The notes under the pieces are model-generated. The model was not told the DNA's origin and did not search any database. It worked only from the letters and a program-made list of their open reading frames with translations. 37,228 nt of DNA. It comes from Gnetum montanum. Its lineage: Eukaryota > Streptophyta > Gnetopsida > Gnetales > Gnetaceae. The number at the start of each line of letters is the position of its first letter. Within the stretch, counting starts at the first letter, position 1. Position numbers and translations under genes: made by a program. Below are positions 1-10,613 of this stretch, one piece after another. The DNA lies in assembly GCA_015680685.1 (NCBI GenBank), contig MNCI01011857.1, positions 124,718-161,945 of the forward strand, read 5' to 3'.

Positions 1-259
1 CGTTCACTCTAGGACTCCTACTGCGGGCACATGGGAAATTAATCTAACTCTGGAGTGTTCAAACTTCCAGAGCTTCGCTACTTCTAGCCAGGATTGGGAA
101 ATGAAGGGAGTGCCACCTCTTATTTATAGATATGGCAGCAGACCGCGATATCGCGTACGTGATATTGCAGAGGAAGAAGCGATATCGCGTACGTGATATC
201 GCAGGGGATGCGATATCGCGGCGACTGCGATATTGCGTGCGCGATATCGCGTCTCATCA
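1..259 (-). repeat. Family-A LTR, inverted, 5' part (U3, R), truncated by window edge
   Basis: Read on the minus strand, the segment starts TGATGAGACGCGATATCG at 259, the same terminus as the element A LTRs (TGATGGGACGCG). It continues through an array of GCGATATCGC-type palindromes (144-252) to a TATAAATA box (121-128), then the AGAGGTGGCA leader also found at 1580 on the plus strand. The LTR start directly abuts unrelated DNA at 260 with no purine-rich tract, so this is a solo LTR or the 5' LTR of an inverted element whose body lies left of the window. Its U3 is the most complete copy of this family here. Confidence 0.85.
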
Positions 260-394
260 ACAATAATAAAGTAGTTAAGATATTAAAATATTAACTAACC
301 ATGAACTTGAAGGTAATCTAAACTATCCTAAGCATAAAGCATCCATTCCTACTTCCTGTACCCATCTTGAACCTATATTAACATTACTAGGTTA
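260..394. other. Unassigned spacer
   Basis: AT-rich sequence between the inverted LTR and the last recognisable integrase codons of element B. No coding similarity, repeat or LTR terminus was recognised. Confidence 0.4.
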
Positions 395-1010
395 CTAAGT
401 GTTTGTTGTTTGAAGTACTAAGTATCCACTTTTGGAATTACTAAATATTAATATATTATACTTAAAGTGGTTGAACTCACTAAAAATATTCAAAGGAATC
501 CCATGCAACTTCACAACATGTTGGAAAAATAAATCTGCAACATGAGATGCATTACTCATATTTTTGCATGGAATGAAGTGTGCCATCTTGGAGAATCTGT
601 CCACCGCAATAAAGATAACATCATTCCCAATTTTGATCTTAGGAATCCCACTCATAGAGTTTATTGACATACTTTCTCATATACTCTTGGGAATTGGAAA
701 AGGCATATAATTTCCATCTACTCCTTTATCTCCTTTGAATTTCTAACATGTCAAACCCTCCACAAATTTGAAGACTTTAGAGGTCATTCTAGGCCAAAAA
801 TAGTGTCTACCCATAAGCTCCAATATCTTATCTCTATCCATGTGACCTGGCATGCCATCACAATGTTTTCAACTAAAATATTTTTTCTAAAATCACTATT
901 GGAAACACATACATTTCCATTCTTAAATAACCGTTCATCTTGAATATGATAGTTCCTCCATTGATATATCTTACTTAATAATGGTCTTTGAGGCTTCTTC
1001 AAACCTACCT
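395..1010 (-). pseudogene. Element B integrase remnant (Ty3/gypsy pol)
   Basis: Minus-strand translation gives an integrase zinc-binding region (about 784-1002; matches around RLFKNGNVCV), then the start of the catalytic core around 480-670 with IFIAVDRFSKMAHFIPCK, a standard plant Ty3/gypsy core segment. It continues to HGIPLNIFSE, where the second catalytic Asp is expected but Glu is read. Similarity fades left of about 480, so the C-terminal half of integrase and any chromodomain are absent. At least two frameshifts and several stops separate the pieces. It is the downstream part of the pol gene split by element A. Confidence 0.8.
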
Positions 1011-1540
1011 AAAATCTCAATCATGTTCATAAAAATTAGTAAAATCATTCATACATTCCACATGAGGCACACTAAAATTCACAACATGGATCCTAGATAA
1101 TGCATTAGCCACCACATTGTCTTTCCCACTCTTGTGCTTTAGCATAAAGTTGAATTTTTGCAATTGTACCACTCACTTCATGTGTATAGAAATCAACTTG
1201 TTTTGGATTGAGAAACTAAAGTGCCTATGATTAGTCATCAAAGTGAACTCCTTGAGCAATACGTAATTCCTCTAATGCTTAATTGCTAGAAGAATAACGT
1301 ATAATTCATTCTCATATATGTAGACATTAACTCATTTAATTTTCTTGAAAAGAAAGCAACATTTCTACCTTCTTGTGAAAGCACCACTCCAATGGAAAGT
1401 CCACTTACATCTACCTCCACTTAACAAAGCTTCTAAAAATTTGGTATTGTATGCACTGGTTCACTAGTTATTTTTGTCTACAACAAGTCAAATATTTTTT
1501 AGTTTTCATTAGCCCACTTAAAATCTTAATTCTTCTTAAG
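1011..1540 (-). pseudogene. Element B RNase H remnant (Ty3/gypsy pol)
   Basis: On the minus strand, immediately beyond the element A insertion, the translation reads a thumb/connection remnant (KWANEN, ITSEPVHTIPNF) followed by RNase H-like text: EVDVSGLSIGVVLSQEGR, then AFFSRKLNELMSTY. The expected catalytic-Asp neighbourhood (VDVSG, usually DAS or DAC) is recognisable. Several internal stops make it non-functional. It joins to the RT at 7825-8702 if element A and one copy of its target duplication are ignored, showing one interrupted pol gene. Confidence 0.75.
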
Positions 1541-1545
1541 CAAAG

Positions 1546-2282
1546 TGATGGGATGCGATATCACATAATTCTATAAATAAGAGGTGGCCTTCCCTTATTT
1601 CTCCATGTAGATCTAGATCCTGAGCAAAACTTTGGCAGTTTTACCCTTCCAGAAATAGAATAATTTCCATGTGCCTGTAGTAGGAGTCTCAAAGTGAACA
1701 AATCTTTATTCAAGCAAATTTGTACCTGAGCACACATTTGTGTATGAAAATAAAGATGAACTTTCTGATAAACTTTGCAGTGCATGGACTAAGCTAAATA
1801 GGACTTAATTAATGTTAAATGTTTAAATGCTTTATTAGTTGATTAAATCTCTCTCAACCCTTAACTCCTAGTTAAGTGTGTTTAGTACGACCACTTCGAG
1901 CACGTGCGTTACGCTTGGTAACCTAGTAACGAATAGCATTTGGTAATCCCAGCAGCGTTGCATTGGTTCAGGGTGTGAATGGTAAGTGGGACAGATACTG
2001 ATGCTAGGGCATTAGAACTTAGTTAATGAAAGTTAGTCACTTAGTCTCTCCACCCTTTCCCTCATTAGCATAGGTGATCAAAGAGAAAAGATATAAAAAT
2101 CACATACCTCAAACTTACTTAACCATACAACCATGACAAATACAAGTTTGGGAAGACAACGATTGATTAACCTTAAGTGTTCCATAAGGCGTATAAGCAC
2201 TTAGTCTATGGATTTTGACTAGATCACATGTGTAACGCTCATATTCGTATGGTTGGGTGTAGGGGTACCTCGCCACTCATCA
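1546..2282 (+). repeat. Element A 5' LTR
   Basis: Terminal TGATG/CATCA inverted ends. U3 is very short, with one surviving palindrome module (GCGATATCAC) instead of the several in other copies. A TATAAATA box lies at 1572-1579 and an AATAAA signal at 1749-1754 just after TGTGTATG. The U5 end reads TACCTCGCCACTCATCA and is followed directly by the primer site. Bases from 1875 match the 3' LTR at 7412-7819. Confidence 0.88.
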
Positions 2283-2303
2283 TTGGTGCCGTTTTTGGGG
2301 ACT
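2283..2303 (+). other. Primer-binding site, tRNA-Asp type, element A
   Basis: TTGGTGCCGTTTTTGGGGAC directly follows the LTR end. It resembles the TGGCGCCGTTGCCGGGGA site complementary to the tRNA-Asp 3' end used by Athila-type plant elements, with several transition-type differences. The same position in C1 and C2 holds more decayed forms. Confidence 0.7.
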
Positions 2304-2427
2304 AAGTTGTTTGTGCGCTAAGTAGAACATAGGAAATCATCCACATCATTGGGAAGCTTAAATGAACCCTTAGGATTAATCATAAGAAAATTTAAACAAT
2401 GGTCAATAGCACACCGACAAGATAACA

Positions 2428-3937
2428 ATGTCTTCTTCTCCACACAAAAGCACTTCACTGCCTAGGACCAACACTAGAGACAGTCGGCGGCACCACGTAC
2501 ATAAAAAAAATCCACCAGTTCCTCAACAATTTAGTGTGGTATATGTTCATCATGATGAATATATACATAACTTTACCTTTTTCTTCCATCAAGACAAACA
2601 ACTACATTGGAGAGACTTGGAGGGTAACATAGTGTTGCCTCCAAACAGAGCCTCCTCCAACATGCTCCTTCATGCCCTTGCACGAATAAGCATGTCACAA
2701 TTATACGCTAAGTATGTTGCATGTGATTACAACGTAAGGGACTACCATCCCACAAAAGTGCAACGTCAATGGGATGCACAGCAGGAGAGTTACCACACAT
2801 CGTTGAAGGGCAAAGGACCCCATAATGCTTTGTCCATTATAAGAGAAATTAAGGGTGGTGAACCTATTTCAATAGGTTCTTTACAAAATGATGTTTCCCC
2901 TCCTAATGATAGTGAGGAGGTGGTGTATTAGAACCTTCGATCCACGATACACAACTTTGGTTCTGATTCCCACAAACACCAAGTGTTCAATGAGGGAACA
3001 CAAACACAAGATAAGGGCGAGCATTTTGATGGTCATCATGATCGGGGTCGAGATCACTGAAGGGAAGGTAGGAAACATTGTCATGGTGATGGTTCTCCTT
3101 CCTCTTCCCCTTCATCACAACATTCACCCTCTCCTTCAACATCGGGACACAGTCATAAGGAACCTCATCGTGAAGACAAGGGTAAGCAAAATGAGAAACC
3201 TCAATGAGAGAGTCGAGAGTGAGGGCACTCTAGGGAATCAAGGCATGGAAGAAGGGAAAGTAGGGAACTACATAGACATCGTAGATGCTATGAGAGAAAT
3301 GATAACGAAGAACCCCTACTTGCAACCTGAAGCATGTTAGACATAACGAAGGCCATTAGAATACCTACAAGACACCAAGAAGATAGCCGGATCAAGAGAC
3401 TAGACATGAATAATATCCCACGATTTGAGGGGGGATACAACGCTGATCCACAAAACCACTTACAAGAATTTCACGATGCTTGTGCCTTGCAAAATATTGA
3501 GAACGAGTGGAAAAAATTAAATTTGTTCCCAAGGACACTCATAAAAGAAGCAAAAACCTAGTACCGGTCCTTAGAACTAGAAACCATTAGGAGGTGGAGT
3601 ACGATGCTAGAACTGTTTAATGATAAATATCAAACGTACTCCCGAGTATCCAACTTACAAAAAAAATCCAAGGATGGAAGCAAGGAACTCATGAATCCTT
3701 AGATGCTACCATGACCGATATTATGCATTGCTACATCGTTTCCCAGGCCATGATTATGAACAACAGGATCAACTATGTCATCTTGTAGATGGGCTAAGAC
3801 ATGAAACCAAGAGAACCCTTGGGACATATGCCCAAGGAAGATTATCTAAACTTAGATCCCATGAGGTTCATAGATTGTTGGAGCAAGTAGTTAAGGAAGA
3901 AGGAGAGCTACGGAAAAGAGAAAGNCACTCAACCTGA
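2428..3937 (+). pseudogene. Element A gag remnant
   Basis: An ATG at 2428 opens a 167-codon stretch (MSSSPHKS...) rich in His, Asn and Gln. The same start (ATGTCTTCTTCT) is conserved in C1 (13921) and C2 (27009). After frame breaks, the capsid-like retrotransposon gag domain is read at 3334-3937: NIPRFEGGYNADPQNHLQEF, then LNLFPRTLIKEA, LELFNDKY and a C-terminal QLCHLVDGLRHETKRTLG. This pattern fits the gag domain of Athila-like Ty3/gypsy elements, which packages RNA in virus-like particles. There are frameshifts between 2931 and 3334 and around 3560-3730, in-frame stops, and an ambiguous base at 3925. No zinc knuckle was found downstream in this copy. Confidence 0.8.
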
Positions 3938-4600
3938 GACTTAACAAATGGCAAGCACCCCATCGGTTACCTTATCCCTAAGGTAACCTAAGGTAGTTCC
4001 ACCAACTGTTAACGTATTATCCAAGTTGAACTCCACCACAACCTATGAAGCAACACCAGTAGTGGAAATACCCACAGTCATGGGGGATGCCATCACCACG
4101 GCAACAATACCCTTATCGGCAACCGGACCCATATGGCTACTATGTGCAACAGCCAATCTCTCCACATGACTTTGTTGGTCATGTGACACCACCACATCAC
4201 TACCAAGCTCAAAAGTATTATAGGATTCCTTCTCTCGGGAGAGACACACCACACGTATACCATCCTCCGAACCCATCCGCAACTCTTACATCGATAGCTC
4301 CACTACCACCTGCTCCAACAATGTAAGGGGAACTCCCCACTTAACTGCAGTAACACACTACTACAAGAGTTGTAAACCTTCAATGTACTGTTGGTTCTAA
4401 CAACCATACAAAGATAAGACCTTTCTTTAGGACAAAAATCCCAAGCAAGCTCTCACAACCACAAGCGGTTGAGACTCTAAACATTCCTCCATTAATTAAG
4501 GCTTCAGAGCTCCCTTCAAATCAACAACAGAGCTCAACGCATATGGTTAGGTTAACATATACCATCACTGACTGGATAAAGGTGGGCCACCTTCCTAGGA
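3938..4600 (+). pseudogene. Element A gag-protease linker, Pro/Tyr/Gln-rich
   Basis: An open stretch at 4087-4326 encodes a Pro/Tyr/His/Gln-rich segment (RQQYPYRQPDPYGYYVQQ). It corresponds in position to the Ser/Pro-rich linkers at 17100-17300 in C1 and 28900-29250 in C2. It is flanked by sequence with no clear frame. It is probably the disordered gag C-terminal tail before protease. Confidence 0.5.
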
Positions 4601-5081
4601 GCTCTCTGATCTTAGAAGTTCGTTAATCTACCTCCAAGTTGCTTGAAATGAACCACGTGAAGCTCTTCTTGACTCAGGTTCCGGAGTCAACTTGATATCG
4701 CAAGAAATGTATAAAGCCTGAAACCTACCTCCACTAATGAAGAGCAATATTTGCTTAGAGCTAGCTGACCAGTCCATCACTATTCCCCTAGGATTGGTGG
4801 AGGACATTGTTACCACTGTGTGTGGTTGGTCATACCTAGCTAATTTTCTAGTGATACAAGTCAACAATGACAAGGGGGACTTCCCAATAATAATGGGAAG
4901 GGCATGGCTAAGTACTATGAATGCATGCCTAGGGATCCATGATCTTTCCTTGGAAATATCTAAGGAAAAAACTTATGGAAAGATAGAGAAGAAGAAGGTT
5001 CCATGCATCACATACAGTGAGACAGAGGGTGATAGCGTACAGGAGTGTTTAACATCTCCTTCATGCAACCAGTGTGCCTAG
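4601..5081 (+). pseudogene. Element A aspartic protease (retropepsin-like) remnant
   Basis: The frame at about 4662-5081 reads LLDSGSGVNLISQEMYKA, the DSG active-site loop of retroviral-type aspartic proteases. Next come LPPLMKSNICLELADQSI and PLGLVEDIVTTVCGW, then the conserved second half FPIIMGRAWLSTMNA, equivalent to the ILGRPFL motif of Athila-type proteases. The enzyme normally processes the gag-pol polyprotein. One stop (TGA at the expected Trp/Arg position after YKA) and upstream frameshifts break it. Of the three family copies in the window, this is the only one keeping a recognisable DSG. Confidence 0.8.
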
Positions 5082-5177
5082 GAAGTTAACATACAAAAGT
5101 GCCTATATGTAGCAACCACACAACAAGAGAACACCAAGTGGTTGATAGCTAATTAAGAGAGCAACCCACCAATATGC

Positions 5178-5477
5178 ATGGAACTAACTGGGGGACCAAC
5201 TTGTGCCCACGAAGAAAGCATAGATGCATTAGAGCAAGACTGTCATCAACTTCCAACCGTTAATCTGAAACCACCAATCAAGGAAAGTTGGAAACTCTTA
5301 GAAAATCCAAATGAGTACTCTGATAGGAGAATACTAGTCTATGTGCAATCGACCAACCCTTATCATGAACCTAGAATAGTCTATGCACATAGCACATTTG
5401 AGAGAGGACGATCTCACTCATTATTTCGGATCTCTCCCTTCCAATTCAGTCATGGGGGAGATGGCCACCTATGCTAA
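5178..5477 (+). pseudogene. Element A pol remnant: pre-RT spacer fused to pol C-terminal tail
   Basis: The 99-codon open stretch starts with the pre-RT spacer (MELTGGPTCAHEESIDALEQ, matching C1 MEPIESLTCAYVESMDEL at 18146). It passes by about 5290-5330 into the pol end (VQSTNPYHEP ... ISPFQFSHGGDGHLC), matching C1 VNPFHEP ... ISSFQHSHGEDGHPC at 20815-20943. RT, RNase H and the integrase core, about 2.4 kb in C1, are therefore missing. The junction leaves the reading frame open, so the deletion could predate insertion. Confidence 0.75.
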
Positions 5478-7349
5478 TCATTTGATATCCTCTGTTCTTT
5501 TTAAATTTTTGTTTTACATAATTTTTTTTACAAATTTCTTTAACTTTTCTTATTTTTGTTTTACAAAATCATTATACTTTTTCATTTCTTTGTATGTTTG
5601 ATTACTTTGTTTGATTCGTCACTTAATAAGTGCTCTAAAGATGGTATGAATTGTATTCCATTGATTGCTAATGTTTGGTTTTTACCTTTAAGTTATGATG
5701 TTGATACTAAGGTATGGTTCTTTTGATATAACAGGCAATGAGTCCACATCACCCACGCATCCATAAATTTCTATGGTCTCTCTTGGCTTGGAACTGTAAA
5801 GTCCCTTTCTCAATAATAAGAACTATCAACGAATCGGTGACTGGGCATTTCTCAAACTAAGGAAGGACTCAAGGATTAAAAAGGGTGTGACTTCAAGGGG
5901 ATTTGATGCACTTGTGCTGGCCATTCTCTGGGGTGATGGGATGTTTTCTTCTTGAGTTTTCTTACTATTCTGATGTTATCGCATTATTGGGAAGTTGAGC
6001 AAATAAAAATAATAAGTCTTTGCATGGTGTGGTTCTCACGCAAAATCACAAAAAAAAATAGTGAGAATTTAAAGCACACCCCTTAGAAGAAATAATCATT
6101 TGGGCTACAAGCACTAGTTATGGAACTAAAATAAACATGTTCCCTCTAACTAAGGCCCTTCTCGCTTCCTACTCTCTCCTCCTTCGTTTCGTTGGAATGG
6201 TGGTGGCTCTTTTGTGAAGGCATTCTTGTTACTTCAAGTGGATGGATGAGCCGAATGTATTAATGCAAAGTCACTGAATGTGGTTTGCTTGAGACCAGAT
6301 TTGGAATGGGATCTACTAAGTCACATTAACCACTAATACACAAGTGGTTGTACATCACCTTGTTCTTGAGATTCCATTCCATTCTCTTCTTTCCATCCTT
6401 CTTTCCCCATTTATCACCTCATTTTCAGTTGTATCAGTAGTCCATATTTTGGTGGATGTATTATTTTCTTTTTGGTAAACTCTTGTGGTTAAGACTTTAA
6501 CTCTTGTCTCCAAATGACATTCCTAGAGCCTACGGACTCTTTGAATGTGGGATTGTCAGGGCATTAAGGGCATGAGCCTGCTTTGGGGAGGATCCACTAG
6601 CATTCCTATTTGGTGCATCCATTAATTTTTTCCCCTAAACATTTTTTGCAATCAACATTTATTTTTTCATCTCCATCTTTGACATCCATTTTATCGGTGT
6701 GGTCATTGTCTCTGTTTATCTGTCTTTCTTATTCCTTCTCTTTTTCCATTCTATCGCTACCAGAGATTTGCTCTTAGTCATGGGGGTCCTGGTCCAATTT
6801 TTTTGATTTTTTCTTAACCCCTACACCTCGAGTAGTCACCAATATTATATCTCCAGATCCGTATCAGTCATACCACAACTCAGCCAATGGACCTTACACC
6901 GAAGCAAAGTATCAATTACATTATGATTCATTTACCCTTGCTAATATAAGATTATATGGTGTGTGCAGATGGCAATCATACACCAATGGATTGAACCTAG
7001 AGGAAACACTTGGAATGGACTGGTACTGAAGTGGTTATGCAAGGAATGAGATTGATAGCGTGCTTATGGATGAACAATGAAAAGTGCAATCTTTGCGTTG
7101 GCAACAACAAACTTCTTATTTTCTCTCTCTCTTCTTTCTTCTCTCTCAACTGCCAAATAAGGCTGGATGTCAAATGTGTATAGTGTTCACTCTTGTTATC
7201 ATGAACACTAAATTTTTCCATGTATTGTAATGATGGTCCATTCACATGTCACCCCATCTACCATTAGTGTCATTCAAGTCAATAATCCCATACCTTCCCA
7301 ATATTTTGTAAGGAACTCAAGGATGAGTTTTTATTCAATCATGAGGGTA
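5478..7349 (+). other. Element A 3' noncoding region and polypurine tract
   Basis: T-rich start, then blocks collinear with C1 20944-22200, for example AAGTCTTTGCATGGTGTGGT at 6014 and 21569, and CCCTCTAACTAAGGC further on. The last 170 bases (AATAATCCCATACCTTCCC near 7285) match C1 25963-26027. The intervening C1 extra-ORF segment (about 22.5-25.8 kb) is not recognised here. CATGAGGGTA at 7340-7349, just before the LTR, is the likely primer for plus-strand synthesis. Confidence 0.65.
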
Positions 7350-7819
7350 TGATGGGACGCGATATTGCGTCGTTCCCTATGATATCGTGTACACAATATC
7401 GCAGCCCATCNGCATTTAGTATGACCACTTTGAGCACGTGCTTACGCTTGGTAACCCAGTAATGAATAGCATTTGGTAATCCCAACAGCGTTGCATTGGT
7501 TCAGGGTGTGAACGGTAAGTGGGATGGATACTGATGCTAGGGCATTAGAACTTAGTTAATGAAAGTTAGTCACTTAGTCTCTTCACCCTTTCCCTCATTA
7601 GCATAGGCAATAAAAGAGAAAAGATATAAAAATCACATACCTCAAACTTACTTAACCATACAACCGTGACAAATACAAGTAAGTTTGGAAAGACAACAAT
7701 TGATTAACCTTAAGTGTTCCATAAGGCGTATAAGCACTTAGTCTACGGAGTTCGACTAGATTGCATGTGTAACGCTCGTATTCGTATGGTTGAGTGTAGG
7801 GGTACCTCGCCACTCATTA
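7350..7819 (+). repeat. Element A 3' LTR, internally collapsed at an ambiguous base
   Basis: Starts TGATGGGACGCGATATTGCG with at least three palindrome modules. It meets a single n at 7411, and resumes at the position equal to about 1875 of the 5' LTR. The TATA box, leader and polyadenylation region (about 300 bp in the 5' LTR) are therefore missing at the n, most likely an assembly artefact. The LTR ends CTCATTA, one transition from CATCA, followed by the CAAAG duplication. Confidence 0.85.
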
Positions 7820-7824
7820 CAAAG

Positions 7825-8702
7825 AAAACATACATCATGAAATACAATTAAAAATTTTTATGAACCTCCTATAAAAAACCACTAAACTAAGAATTGATCT
7901 TACCTCCCTAGCATTTTTAGGAGTTGACCAATCTATAATAGCCCTAACCTTCATAGCTTTCATCTGAATTTAATCTTTAGAAATCACATGTCCTAAATAT
8001 GTGACCTTCCTTTTTAAGAAATGACTCTTCTTCACATTAATTACTAAATGTTTCTCCTCCAACTTAAGACAAACTCTCCTCAAGTGATCCAAGTGCTCCT
8101 CCTCATTAGAGTTATACACCAAAGTATCGTCAAAAAAGACAATGCAATACTTACCAATCAAATCCCTATGGACATCATACATCAACCACATGAATGTAGC
8201 AAGGGCGTTTGTGAGCCCAAATAACATCACAAACCACTAAAATAATCCATCTAGTGTTTTGAAATCTATCTTTCATTCATCACGAAGCTTAATACGAATT
8301 TCATGATATTTACTATTTAAATTGATTTTGCTAAAAAACTTTGCATTGGTAAGAAAATCAAGGATATCACCCATCCTTGGAATAGGAAACCTGTACCTCA
8401 TTGTTATCTTGTTCACCACCCTTGAATTATTGCACATTCTTCATTTGTCATTATCATTCTTTGGCACAGGTCTTTTTGAACTACACAAGGTGAATGAATT
8501 CTCTCATGAAGCCATTTGCAAGTAACTCCTTTACTTGCCTTTGCAATTCTACCCATTGATTCAGTGTCATTCCATATGCATTTTCATTTGGAATGGTAGC
8601 ATCAAGGAACAAATCAATTTGGTGATGAACATTTCTCATTACTAGTAATCCATCTAATTTCCCTTTGAACACCTTGGAAAATTTCTCCTTCAAGCATATC
8701 AC
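7825..8702 (-). pseudogene. Element B reverse transcriptase remnant
   Basis: The minus-strand frame from 8702 reads FSKVFKGKLDGL, NVHHQIDLF and ELQRQVKELLANGFMRE, the standard RT N-terminus. After a frame change near 8480 the 7970-8230 segment reads MMLFGLTNALATFMWLM (fingers/palm), then CIVFFDDTLVYN, where FFDD replaces the usual YVDD or FIDD catalytic box, then KKSHFLKRKVTYLGHVIS. Just past a stop come STPKNAREVRS and VVFYRRFIK, the connection motif, running into the element A junction. Frame breaks and stops make it inactive. Confidence 0.85.
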
Positions 8703-8899
8703 ACTTGTTGGAAGTTCTACCTACACAACATTATGGTTAGAAGTAATAGTTTATACAATCACAAAACCAAAACCAACCTCATCATGTTTCTTAATATATT
8801 CCATCTTCATAAGAAGAATCAAGGAAACATTAAGTGAGCTTTACTATCTCACTTATTCAAATGTCATGGGAATCAAGTGATGGATTCCATCCAATCTTG

Positions 8900-9240
8900 C
8901 TACACTTCAAAAATTTCTTGCTCCATCAAATTGAGAATCATTATATAAAAATTCCCAAGATCTTCTAAGAATTACATTAGCATAATTAATTGGTAGTACA
9001 TCATATTTCACAACATCATGATAACTCCCAATTTTAAATTTCAAGACACATTGCTCTCTCACCTTTAAAGAGATATTTAATAACTAATGCATCTTATAGG
9101 GTCTAGGATGAGGATGAGTAATAAACCTAATCTAACAACTACTGAGTAAACATTTTCTTGGGCTTTCCCATCAATCAAAATATGAATCCATTTCCCACTT
9201 AGTAAACATATAGCTCTAATCTAAAATAATAATTTTCTTG
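8900..9240 (-). pseudogene. Element B aspartic protease remnant
   Basis: The minus-strand translation contains WIHILIDGKAQENVYSVVV, where the DSG active site has become DGK. About 70 codons later comes YDVLPINYANVILRRSWEF, the degenerate ILLGRPW motif of Ty3/gypsy proteases. It sits between gag and RT as expected. Stops and frame breaks are present. Confidence 0.65.
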
Positions 9241-9299
9241 TAAGATGATATCCTATATTTATATTTTCCATAAATACATAGGAATTTAATTCAATTTTT

Positions 9300-10560
9300 T
9301 TTTGAATTTTTGGAGCATTAAAATTACCTCTCTGAAGAGCTTGGCTTGATGTCTCTTTTGCTTTCATGGTTTGTACATACTTGCCCTTGGCTACCTTATG
9401 AAGTTGACATTCCCATTGCTTGTATCCCCACTCTTCACATTTGAGGCATTGAATCTTGGATGAGCTACTGCCTTGACCCTTATCTCCTTTGCCATGGTCC
9501 TTTTTGGCTTTGCTCTTTTGACTATCTTATTCTTACTGTTTATCATTTTTACCATTCTTGTCTTTAGATTTTGACTTGAATCCCTTATTTAATTTGAGTT
9601 CCTTGTCCTTTCCCTTTGAATCTTGTTTACTCATAATTCCAAATCCATTGATTTTCTTTTTTTTTCCTTCAGTGTCAAATCATAAGCCATATCAAGAGTT
9701 TACATTTCATAGGATGATAACTCTTACTAATATGTCATTTTGAGACTCCAATAAAGATTGAAGTTTGTTCATATTCCTTCTAGTTTACCTTAGCTTGATG
9801 AAATAGATCACAAAATTCAATATAAAACTCCTTAACATCTTTGTTATCCTATGTAAGGAATTTTAGCTTCGTGATCATCTCTTGTCTTTCTCGAGATTGT
9901 TTAAATTTTTTCCTCAACCTATATTTCATCAAATTCCAATCCCTGATAGGTTGATCATATTACCTCTTATAACTTTAGGACTCATTTTCCCACCAAGTTG
10001 AAGCCATACCTTCTAATCTAGATTCACCAATTAGTACCCTCAATTGATTTGGTACCTCTTCTAACTCAAAATTATTGTCAAGTACCTTAAGCTAACTTCC
10101 AAAAGCATTGGTTTCATCTACACCATTGAAAGTCTTTAGCTTCATGTATAAAAGTCTGGGAGCATTTCTACATGCTCTAACAAGCCTTGCTTCATCTTGA
10201 TCATCAAGATTGCCATGAGAAGAAGTAGATGTTTGAGATGAAGTTTTGGAATGAGGATTTGGATTCCTTCCTCTTAGAATCCTAGGCTAATGGATTCTCA
10301 TACTTCAATACCTAGAATATTCTTCATCCTCATCTACTCTTCCTCCACCAAGCTGAGAAATATTTTCATTATCATTTGAACTAGAATGCTCATCATCATC
10401 ATGAATCTAAATATAGTTGGGACTTGCATTCATATCTACCTTGGTATTAATCTCATTCAATTATTTAACCATTAGTTGAAAGGTAGATTTTATGATCTCT
10501 CTATCTCTAATTAGGGCTTGAACTTATTTCTTCTTAGAGCTATCTAAAATATACACAAAA
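9300..10560 (-). pseudogene. Element B gag remnant with altered zinc knuckle
   Basis: The minus strand reads a retrotransposon gag capsid domain: RLEGMASTWWENES, RDWNLMKYRLRKKFKQ, then KEFYIEFCDLFHQAK. This matches the W...F...F/Y...F pattern of the plant gag family. Downstream at 9407-9448 a zinc knuckle reads CLKCEEWGYKQWEC, where the His of CX2CX4HX4C is Tyr. A Lys/Ser-rich basic linker surrounds it (9480-9600). Stops and frame changes are spread throughout. Confidence 0.75.
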
Positions 10561-10591
10561 ACCTGCAACCAAATTCCAAACAAAAACAAAT

Positions 10592-10608
10592 CTAGCACTT
10601 TGATGCCA
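10592..10608 (-). other. Primer-binding site, initiator-Met type, element B
   Basis: On the minus strand TGGCATCAAAGTGCTAG lies five bases inside the proposed LTR end. It resembles TGGTATCAGAGC, complementary to the initiator tRNA-Met 3' end. Confidence 0.65.
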
Positions 10609-10613
10609 ATTTT

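Larger units (their letters stand above)
1546..7819 (+). mobile_element. Element A: Athila/Tat-like LTR retrotransposon, pol-deleted, nested in element B
   Basis: The element is bounded by LTRs starting TGATGGG and ending CTCATCA (5') or CTCATTA (3'), and flanked by identical 5-bp copies of CAAAG (1541-1545 and 7820-7824), a perfect target-site duplication. Order: 5' LTR, Asp-tRNA-type primer site, gag, aspartic protease, pol C-terminal tail, about 1.9 kb of 3' noncoding DNA, purine tract, 3' LTR. RT, RNase H and the integrase core are missing. By eye there are roughly two dozen differences, mostly transitions, across about 410 alignable LTR bases, so the insertion is not recent but is younger than host element B. 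Confidence 0.9.

Noticed and set aside
144-252. CRISPR-like or satellite array of GATATCGC words
   Set aside because: Units are short palindromes with irregular spacing inside an LTR U3. There are no unique spacers of constant length, and the context is a plant retroelement.
5383-5601. 72-codon frame ending in a Phe/Leu-rich tail as an env-like membrane protein
   Set aside because: It is an out-of-frame reading of the pol tail followed by the T-rich 3' noncoding tract.
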